Of a stretch of DNA of 9,545 nt, positions 1 through 4,673 are shown in pieces. Within the stretch, counting starts at the first letter, position 1. Each line of letters begins with the position of its first letter. The position numbers and the translations under genes are program-made. Origin of the DNA: Nanobdellota archaeon (GTDB lineage Archaea > Nanobdellota > Nanobdellia > Woesearchaeales > GW2011-AR15). The stretch lies in contig JAHIYL010000233.1 of NCBI GenBank assembly GCA_018815145.1, forward strand, positions 1-9,545, written 5' to 3'. The notes under the pieces are model-generated. The model saw nothing but the letters and a program-made list of their open reading frames with translations, was not told the DNA's origin and made no database searches.

Positions 1-82
1 AAAAGAAATTAAACAAAGATTAATCTGTTTTGTTTATGATTTCAACCATTATTTGATACAAAAATTAATTCTATCTACAAAA

Positions 83-95
83 TATTTATATATCT
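83..95 (+). promoter_or_regulatory. Archaeal TATA box for the first zinc-ribbon gene
   Basis: The stretch TATTTATATATC is a good archaeal box A, centred about 28 bases before the ATG at 118. With the usual TATA-to-start distance of about 25 bases, transcription would begin within a few bases of the ATG, so the mRNA would be leaderless or nearly so. Bases 1-80 are AT-rich with no supportable gene; they contain only a 10-bp palindrome (AGATTAATCT, 18-27). Confidence 0.5.
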
Positions 96-117
96 TTTTT
101 CCTATAGGAATTGGAAT

Positions 118-255
118 ATGGACAGTGCACAAACTAAACCCGAAGTTGTTGAATTGACTGATGTCATCTGCATACACTGCAGGAAAAAAATCAGTGAAAA
201 TGTGGATATTGAAGGATTGTCAATAATCTGTCCCCACTGCAAAAAACCAATGTAG
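118..255 (+). CDS. 45-aa zinc-ribbon protein
   Basis: This very small protein contains two CxxC knuckles, CIHC (C18, C21) and CPHC (C38, C41), sixteen residues apart. That is the layout of a single rubredoxin-like zinc ribbon that binds one Zn ion, and the first 15 residues are an acidic tail. Such mini zinc ribbons are common in archaea, where they often act as nucleic-acid or ribosome-associated factors, but no specific role can be read here. The ATG follows a TATA box by about 28 bases and has only a weak purine stretch in front, which fits leaderless translation. It is too short for many gene callers. The fold is well supported and the function unknown. Confidence 0.75.
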   Translation: MDSAQTKPEVVELTDVICIHCRKKISENVDIEGLSIICPHCKKPM

Positions 256-293
256 GATGATTTTCTATTCAAAAAATGACACTTTGCCGCAAG

Positions 294-452
294 ATGGAAA
301 CAATAAATTTAAATCAGGCCAGAATCAATGAGCTCAAGAAGATGATTAAAGTCTTAGAATGGGATCTCGTCAATATCAAGAATCCTGAGATCAGAGCAAT
401 CAAGCTTTCAAAACTAGACAAAATAAAAAAAGAAATGGAAAAACTGATGTAA
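294..452 (+). CDS. 52-aa charged helical hypothetical protein
   Basis: A short reading frame starts 38 bases after the zinc-ribbon stop and ends one base before the next ATG. The product is rich in Lys, Glu, Leu, Ile and Met and should be almost wholly helical: two amphipathic helices (about 5-25 and 31-52) separated by a Lys-Asn-Pro-Glu turn near residues 29-32. A helical hairpin or coiled-coil dimer is likely, and there is no signal peptide or membrane segment. No family was recognised. The TAA-A-ATG junction with the next gene suggests translational coupling. There is no clear Shine-Dalgarno before the ATG. It is supported mainly by its protein-like composition and its fit between neighbours. 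Confidence 0.55.
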   Translation: METINLNQARINELKKMIKVLEWDLVNIKNPEIRAIKLSKLDKIKKEMEKLM

Positions 453-453
453 A

Positions 454-636
454 ATGGTACAGATGCACAGACTTAAAGAAAAAAGAAGAGAAAGACTGCA
501 AAATAGAAGGATTGATACCACAAGATTTGATAAAACCAGAAGGAGGTGGAAGCAAATGGATTATGATGAAGAATATGAAGATTATGACGACGAAGAAGAA
601 GACAAGTATGATGATGACGAAGAAGATAAATGGTAA
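454..636 (+). CDS. 60-aa bipartite basic/acidic hypothetical protein
   Basis: The protein has two opposite halves. Residues 1-34 carry 14 Lys/Arg, and residues 35-60 carry 18 Asp/Glu out of 26 in a tail also rich in Tyr and ending in Lys-Trp. The first half looks able to bind nucleic acid; the second is a low-complexity polyanion. It starts one base after the preceding stop without a Shine-Dalgarno of its own. A near-perfect Shine-Dalgarno (AGGAGGTG, 541-548) precedes the internal in-frame ATG at 556, so the acidic tail may be made as a separate 26-aa peptide. No family was recognised. The true start is uncertain: 454 gives the full protein, 556 the acidic peptide alone. Confidence 0.5.
   Translation: MVQMHRLKEKRRERLQNRRIDTTRFDKTRRRWKQMDYDEEYEDYDDEEEDKYDDDEEDKW
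541..558 (+). promoter_or_regulatory. Strong Shine-Dalgarno before an internal in-frame ATG
   Basis: AGGAGGTG lies 7 bases before the ATG at 556, a near-perfect match to the archaeal 16S 3' end with ideal spacing. It sits inside the 454-636 frame, at the junction between the basic and acidic halves of that protein. It is one of only two extended matches among the micro-genes, so an internal translation start is plausible. Confidence 0.5.
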
Positions 637-657
637 ATATCATACCTTTTTTGCTAA

Positions 658-704
658 AAAGAGCCGTGCCACGCCAATGGGGCATGGTTTTGGGCCACTT
701 TTTT
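658..704 (+). terminator. GC-rich hairpin followed by a T-run
   Basis: CCGTGCC (664-670) pairs with GGCATGG (681-687) with one G-U pair, around a 10-base loop. The flanking A/G and T bases can lengthen the stem to about 11 pairs. Six T residues (699-704) follow after a short GC-rich spacer. It lies just after the stop of the 60-aa gene, in a region otherwise poor in GC, which fits a transcript end. A small structured RNA is the alternative. Confidence 0.4.
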
Positions 705-728
705 CAAGATCCTAAACATTGAGTACAA

Positions 729-745
729 AGAGAGTCTGACTCTCT
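729..745. promoter_or_regulatory. 17-bp perfect dyad upstream of the Lys/Ala peptide
   Basis: AGAGAGTC-T-GACTCTCT has perfect 8-bp arms around one central base. It ends 9 bases before the Shine-Dalgarno of the 21-aa peptide. It could be an operator for a dimeric repressor or, in RNA, a 7-bp hairpin with a 3-base loop in the leader. Confidence 0.4.
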
Positions 746-754
746 GCATAAAAA

Positions 755-772
755 AAGGAGGTAATGTAAATG
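755..772 (+). promoter_or_regulatory. Strong Shine-Dalgarno for the 21-aa peptide
   Basis: AAGGAGGT (755-762) is 7 bases from the ATG at 770. This site is the main evidence that the very short frame behind it is translated. Confidence 0.6.
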
Positions 773-835
773 GCACAAAAAAAGAAAAAAGTCGCTGCAA
801 AGAAACCAGCTGCAAAAAAGAAAGGGAAAAAATAA
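770..835 (+). CDS. 21-aa lysine/alanine-rich peptide
   Basis: The frame begins MAQKKKKVAA and continues with Lys-Lys-Pro-Ala-Ala and Lys-Lys-Lys-Gly-Lys-Lys, ending in two consecutive TAA stops. Eleven of 21 residues are lysine, and the rest are nearly all Ala, Gly or Pro. This resembles the disordered AAKKP-type tails of histone H1-like and HU-like DNA-binding proteins, here as a free-standing peptide. Its near-perfect Shine-Dalgarno at ideal spacing, the double stop and the T-runs that follow all argue for a real gene. DNA compaction or RNA/ribosome binding are guesses from charge alone. Ordinary gene callers would miss it. Confidence 0.55.
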   Translation: MAQKKKKVAAKKPAAKKKGKK

Positions 836-863
836 TAATTCCTGTTCAATCTGATCAATCATA

Positions 864-880
864 TTTTTTATGTTTTTTTT
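864..880 (+). terminator. Tandem T-runs after the micro-peptide gene
   Basis: Two runs of T (864-869 and 873-880) lie about 30 bases after the stop at 835. Archaeal RNA polymerase terminates on T-rich non-template tracts without needing a hairpin, so this is a likely end for the upstream transcript. The same tract may double as an AT-rich promoter element for the gene at 898. Confidence 0.4.
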
Positions 881-897
881 AATATTAAGGTTAAAAA

Positions 898-1050
898 ATG
901 GCAGACTATTGTTTCATTGAAAAAAGAGTAAGGTGTGTTGAGTGCGATAGGGAATTCAATGTCATCACATACGAAGATATTGAGAGTACTGAAAATACAT
1001 GTCCAAGATGCAGTTCCGGTGAGATGTACCTTGGTGACGAGGATGATTAG
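898..1050 (+). CDS. 50-aa zinc-ribbon protein
   Basis: A second small zinc ribbon: CVEC (C13, C16) and CPRC (C35, C38) form the two knuckles, 18 residues apart, followed by an acidic end (Gly-Asp-Glu-Asp-Asp). A further cysteine at C5 is outside the motif. The core resembles the short zinc ribbons of archaeal transcription or translation factors, but no named family is recognised. The start lacks a Shine-Dalgarno (AAGGTTAAAAAATG), and the AT-rich tract upstream may carry a promoter. It differs from the 118-255 protein outside the cysteines, so it is not a simple duplicate. Confidence 0.75.
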   Translation: MADYCFIEKRVRCVECDREFNVITYEDIESTENTCPRCSSGEMYLGDEDD

Positions 1051-1083
1051 ATAGATGTATCTGATTTGGTCAATGGTTAGCTC

Positions 1084-1103
1084 CATTCCAAATATTTGGA
1101 ATG
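1084..1103. repeat. Perfect 20-bp palindrome
   Basis: CATTCCAAATATTTGGAATG reads the same on both strands with no mismatch or spacer. It lies 33 bases after the zinc-ribbon stop and 138 bases before the aminomutase gene. It could be an operator for a dimeric regulator of the downstream operon, or an RNA hairpin (8-bp stem, ATAT loop) ending the upstream transcript. No T-run follows it, which favours the operator. Confidence 0.6.
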
Positions 1104-1227
1104 TCTGGCAGAAAAAAATGGAAAGTTGCCTGCTGGAAATAGTGGTTAATCCCATCAAGGATGATTGTAATTTTCTTCTTAAAAAGATACTATTGGAAAA
1201 TATTCATATCTTATACAATACTAAAAT

Positions 1228-1244
1228 GGAGGATGTACTGAATG
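1228..1244 (+). promoter_or_regulatory. Shine-Dalgarno of the aminomutase gene
   Basis: GGAGG (1228-1232) precedes the ATG at 1242 by 9 bases and supports that start. AT-rich candidates for box A lie at about 1197-1218 (AATATTCATATC, TTATACAAT) but cannot be told apart by eye. Confidence 0.5.
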
Positions 1245-2867
1245 AAATTGATTTATGACAGATTTGATCTCTCACAAGAGGAGATAAGGCAGATTGAAAA
1301 TGTAAAAAGAAAATATCCCATGAAAGTTTCAAGTTATTATCTTAATCTTATCAAAGAAAAAAATGATGCAATATGGAAGCAGTGCATACCTGGTATCGAA
1401 GAATTAAATGATAAAATCAATGAGGAAGATCCTCTTCATGAAGAAAAATATTCTCCTGTTCCATTCCTTGTCCATAGATATCCGGACAGAGTCCTTCTTT
1501 TGGTAAGCAATAGATGTGCAATGTACTGCCGTTTCTGCACAAGGAAGCGTAAGGTCGGAAGGATTGTTGATATTACACAGGAACACATATTGAATGCTAT
1601 GGAATATATACAAAACCATAAAGAGATCAGGGATGTAATAATCTCCGGCGGGGATCCATTGATGCTTAAAGACAGTGAGATTGAATTTGTCCTGAGAAAC
1701 CTTCGGAAAATTGAACATGTTGAAATCATCAGGATAGGTACAAGAATTCCCTGTACATTGCCGATGAGGATAACAAAACGATTCTGCAATATGCTCAAAA
1801 AATACCAACCCTTGTATATGAATCTGCATTTTGAGCATCCAAGAGAAATCACTAAAGAAAGCGTAAAAGCATGTAATTTACTGGCTGATGCAGGAATACC
1901 ACTCGGGAATCAATGTGTACTTCTAAAAGGAGTAAATGATGATGTCAATGTCCTGAGTGAACTGTTCAAAAAGCTCACATCCATTAGAGTCCGTCCTTAT
2001 TACATATATCAGGCAGACCAGGTCAAAGGGACCGAGCATTTCAGGACTGATGTACAGGAAGGTCTGAAAATCATGTCAGAAATCATTGGCTATACGTCAG
2101 GATTATGTGTTCCGCAATATGTAATAGATTCATATGGTGGTGGGAAAATCCCTATTCTTCCGGATTATGTTTTGCATAAGAACAAGGAAAAAATCTTGCT
2201 GAAAAATTTTGAAGGTAAGACTGTTGAATATGCTAATCCTATTGAAAAGGCTGAAAAAAATCATGGCGAAAATCTCAAGATAGGAGTAGTCTTCAACTCC
2301 AAGCGGCATCCTGAAGCTAACCAGCCGGAAGATTTTTACGCGGAATTTGACAATATTATTGTACCTTTAGCAATCAAGGATGCACTGACAAATGCAGGAC
2401 ACATGCCTACACTTATTGAGGCAGACGAGGAACTCTATCTGAATCTCAAACAGGGAAATTATGATTTTGTCTTCAACATTGCTGAAGGGCTTAGAGGAGA
2501 ATCAAGAGAAAGTCAGGTGCCGGCAATGCTGGATATGCTTGGAATTCCATATTCCGGATCAGGGGTTCTTACACAAGCCATAACACTTGATAAGGTCAGG
2601 ACAAAAGAGACTCTGCTATTTCATGGCATCCATACACCTAAATACCAATTATTCAAGTCGCCTCTAAACAAACTCAATCCGGACCTACAGTTTCCAATGA
2701 TTGTAAAACCGGTGGGAGAAGGTTCGTCAAATGAATTAAGAATGATTCTCTTGTCCATGATGAAAATGAACTCAGAAATAAAGTCAAAGAGGTATTATCA
2801 ATATACAAACAGCCGGCACTCGTGGAAGAGTTCCTTGAAGGAAGAGAGTTCACAGTGTCTGTTTTAG
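1242..2867 (+). CDS. Lysine 2,3-aminomutase-like radical SAM enzyme fused to an ATP-grasp domain, N-terminal part, frameshifted
   Basis: Residues 1 to about 335 are a KamA-family radical SAM/PLP aminomutase. The [4Fe-4S] motif is CAMYCRFC (C92, C96, C99), followed by R101, which corresponds to the substrate-carboxylate Arg of clostridial lysine 2,3-aminomutase. GGDP (136-139) is the SAM-binding motif, and K302 in GGGK is the PLP lysine. D259 (YQAD) and D296 (VIDSYGGGK) match the two Asp residues that hold the lysine epsilon-amino group; glutamate mutases have Lys and Asn there. L-lysine to beta-lysine is therefore the best guess. The usual C-terminal zinc-binding cysteines are absent. Instead, from about residue 345 a D-Ala-D-Ala-ligase-like ATP-grasp domain begins (FNIAEGLRGESRESQ, LGIPYSGSG, IVKPVGEGSSN). 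After N497 the frame is lost: a base is missing near 2733 and the last 44 residues are out of frame. Restored, the gene would run to 3328 and encode 695 aa. Confidence 0.88.
   Translation: MKLIYDRFDLSQEEIRQIENVKRKYPMKVSSYYLNLIKEKNDAIWKQCIPGIEELNDKINEEDPLHEEKYSPVPFLVHRYPDRVLLLVSNRCAMYCRFCTRKRKVGRIVDITQEHILNAMEYIQNHKEIRDVIISGGDPLMLKDSEIEFVLRNLRKIEHVEIIRIGTRIPCTLPMRITKRFCNMLKKYQPLYMNLHFEHPREITKESVKACNLLADAGIPLGNQCVLLKGVNDDVNVLSELFKKLTSIRVRPYYIYQADQVKGTEHFRTDVQEGLKIMSEIIGYTSGLCVPQYVIDSYGGGKIPILPDYVLHKNKEKILLKNFEGKTVEYANPIEKAEKNHGENLKIGVVFNSKRHPEANQPEDFYAEFDNIIVPLAIKDALTNAGHMPTLIEADEELYLNLKQGNYDFVFNIAEGLRGESRESQVPAMLDMLGIPYSGSGVLTQAITLDKVRTKETLLFHGIHTPKYQLFKSPLNKLNPDLQFPMIVKPVGEGSSNELRMILLSMMKMNSEIKSKRYYQYTNSRHSWKSSLKEESSQCLF
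2730..2737 (+). other. Single-base frameshift within the ATP-grasp domain
   Basis: The sequence AATGAATT reads as Asn-Glu-Leu in the upstream frame. One extra G after 2733 would give AAT-GGA-ATT-AAG-AAT-GAT, that is Asn-Gly-Ile-Lys-Asn-Asp. This restores the expected ATP-grasp phosphate loop (SSNGI) and continues straight into the downstream frame. No X-XXY-YYZ slippery heptamer is seen, so a one-base deletion or sequencing/assembly error is more likely than programmed frameshifting. Confidence 0.75.
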
Positions 2868-3328
2868 GAAATAATTCTCCGACAGTACTCCCTATTGTTG
2901 AGATAACTTTTGACCATCTGCCTGACAGTCTGAACAGATTTGATTCTTATGAAGTCAAATGGTACTGGGACAATCCTGACCTATATGGTGAACCTGTCAA
3001 ATGCCCTGCAAATATAGCAAGGACTCTTGAAACAAAAATCAAATCAACTGCACTACGCACTTTTAGTGCCCTTGGATGTGTTGACATGGCAAGGATAGAT
3101 ATGCGGCTTGATAATAGGGGAATTCCTAATATAATTGAAGTCAATGCATTGCCCGGACTCCATCCGGATCCAAAGGAACAGTCCAGATTCCCAAAAAGCT
3201 GCTTTGCTGCAGGGATGAGCTATGATGATATAATCATTGAGATAATGAATGCTGCGATGAAGAGATATGGTTTGAACAAACTTATCAAAGCAGAGCAGAG
3301 GGTGGAGATGAAAAAAAATGAGAATTGA
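2735..3328 (+). CDS. ATP-grasp ligase domain, C-terminal part of the frameshifted fusion gene
   Basis: This frame opens after a TGA at 2732-2734 and continues the ATP-grasp domain: ALVEEFLEGREFTVSVLG is the beta-hairpin segment of D-Ala-D-Ala ligases. Later MARIDMRLDNRG and IIEVNALPGL carry the acidic and Asn residues that bind Mg-ATP. The first GTG able to start it alone is at 2822 (168 aa), which would discard conserved sequence upstream, so this is best read as the second piece of the 1242 gene. The domain forms an amide bond from a carboxylate by way of an acyl-phosphate. Fused to an aminomutase, it may ligate the beta-amino acid made by its partner (inference). The end overlaps the next gene by 11 bases. 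Confidence 0.8.
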   Translation: MKNDSLVHDENELRNKVKEVLSIYKQPALVEEFLEGREFTVSVLGNNSPTVLPIVEITFDHLPDSLNRFDSYEVKWYWDNPDLYGEPVKCPANIARTLETKIKSTALRTFSALGCVDMARIDMRLDNRGIPNIIEVNALPGLHPDPKEQSRFPKSCFAAGMSYDDIIIEIMNAAMKRYGLNKLIKAEQRVEMKKNEN

Positions 3329-4673
3329 CTGCATTGAGACAGATAATGGTGTGCAGCTGATTATTGACCAAAAAAAATTAAATCTTGAGTTTCCAAAAGA
3401 GATATGGACTTCATTTCCCGCAGAGCACAAAAAGCTGTTTGTTGATAATTATGCCTTTCTGAAGACAATCCATATCCCGCAGTTTCTGGACAGGCATGAA
3501 AAAATCGAATTCAGCACCCTTGAGCCATTTTTCAAAAATTCGATCTTTCACTGCATGATGAGCAATATCCCTTTTTGCGCCGATGTTGACAATATATCAA
3601 CAACAGAAAAGATCAGGAATTTTCTTAACCTGGAATTCCGCTTTGCCGGTGCAAGCAGACCACTGCCGGCTTATCCGGAGAAGATGCGAGATGCAGCTGT
3701 CATAAGCATGTCATTTGGAAAGGACAGTCTGTTGACCTATGCCCTTGCCAAAGAATTGGGATTTGATGTCACTCTGGCCATGTCAGACGATAATGACTGT
3801 GTACAGGAAATGATATATAAATTGGCTATTGCTAAAAAGTTTTCAACAGAATTCAATGAAAAGGTATGGATCATAAAAAACAATACATCACTGATCCACA
3901 GATACAAGTACTGGAATGTCCCTAAGACTGAATGGGGATTCGGCCATCTTTTGACTGAGTACTGCTACAACATGATTCCTTTTGCCCATTTTTCCAAAGC
4001 AAACCATATCATGATCGGCAATGAAAAGAGCTGTGATGACACTTATATGAATAAAGAAGGCTACACATCATATCCTGTCTATGACCAGTCAAGCTTTTGG
4101 ACACTTCAACTGTCAAAGATGACAAAGAGCATGACAGGCAACCAATTGCAGGTCATCAGCCTTATCGAGCCTCTGTACGAGTTGGCAATCATCAAGATAC
4201 TCCATAACAGATATCCGGAGATCGGCAAGCATCAGATGTCCTGTTTTTCTGATGAGAATGAATACGGAAAACAACATCATTGGTGTGGCCATTGCTCCAA
4301 ATGCGCAAGGATCTATATTTTTCTCAAGGCAAACAACATCCTTCCTGAAAGGATCGGCTTCAAGAATGATATGCTCATGGACAAGCATAAACACCTTTAC
4401 TCAATATTCGGAGTTGAAAAAAAAGAAGGAGCATCAGTCGGTTATGATGCAAGCGGATGCGGCAGGGATGAGCAGCTCTATGCTTTCTATCTTGCATGCA
4501 ACAATGGCACCAAAGGCGAACTGATTGACCTTTTTAAGAAGACTTATTTCAATGAGGCCAAGAATAGGGCCGCTGAATTGCATAAGACGTATTACGGCAT
4601 ACATGAATCAAGGACCATACCTGCTGAAATATTGGTCAGGCTAAAAAAAATATTCAATGAAGAGTTGGATTAG
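3318..4673 (+). CDS. PP-loop ATPase, MurL-like epimerase candidate
   Basis: A 451-aa cytosolic protein with a PP-loop ATP-pyrophosphatase motif, SFGKDS (132-137), after a strand ending VISM. Enzymes of this fold adenylate a carboxyl or carbonyl group. The C-terminal half has C309 and WCGHCSKC (C323, C326, C329), a likely metal site, preceded by SLIEPLYELAI and followed by GYDASGCGRDEQ. From memory of the family, this order (PxxELA, SC, WCGxCxKC, FLA-like helix, IFG) is that of MurL, the ATP-dependent epimerase that inverts L-Glu on UDP-MurNAc-L-Ala-L-Glu. The resemblance is clear to me but was not scored. An ExsB- or asparagine-synthase-type ATPase is the alternative. It overlaps the fusion gene by 11 bases and the peptidase gene by 17, so the three are surely co-transcribed. 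A GGAG (3304-3307) ten bases before the ATG supports the start. Confidence 0.75.
   Translation: MRIDCIETDNGVQLIIDQKKLNLEFPKEIWTSFPAEHKKLFVDNYAFLKTIHIPQFLDRHEKIEFSTLEPFFKNSIFHCMMSNIPFCADVDNISTTEKIRNFLNLEFRFAGASRPLPAYPEKMRDAAVISMSFGKDSLLTYALAKELGFDVTLAMSDDNDCVQEMIYKLAIAKKFSTEFNEKVWIIKNNTSLIHRYKYWNVPKTEWGFGHLLTEYCYNMIPFAHFSKANHIMIGNEKSCDDTYMNKEGYTSYPVYDQSSFWTLQLSKMTKSMTGNQLQVISLIEPLYELAIIKILHNRYPEIGKHQMSCFSDENEYGKQHHWCGHCSKCARIYIFLKANNILPERIGFKNDMLMDKHKHLYSIFGVEKKEGASVGYDASGCGRDEQLYAFYLACNNGTKGELIDLFKKTYFNEAKNRAAELHKTYYGIHESRTIPAEILVRLKKIFNEELD

Noticed and set aside
512..715. 67-aa plus-strand frame overlapping the 60-aa gene
   Set aside because: It is the same Asp/Glu-codon repeat tract read one frame off, giving Met/Lys runs, and it extends through the GC-rich hairpin.
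868..1158. 96-aa minus-strand frame
   Set aside because: It lies opposite the 50-aa zinc-ribbon gene, whose CxxC pairs are clear, so it is read as a shadow.
1055..1258. 67-aa plus-strand frame between the zinc ribbon and the aminomutase gene
   Set aside because: It has no Shine-Dalgarno, contains the 20-bp palindrome and overlaps the well-supported aminomutase start by 17 bases. The product matches nothing I recognise. Not excluded, but weaker than a regulatory reading of the gap.
1242..2240. Glutamate 2,3-aminomutase or EpmB-type EF-P modifier
   Set aside because: Both Asp positions for the lysine side chain are kept (YQAD, VID), which argues against glutamate. EpmB-like proteins are shorter and lack this VIDSYGGGK wording, and no EF-P or EpmA gene is nearby.
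2725..2745. Programmed -1 frameshifting in the aminomutase/ATP-grasp gene
   Set aside because: There is no slippery heptamer in the upstream frame and no clear downstream structure. A missing G restores the conserved SSNGI loop exactly, so deletion or error is simpler.
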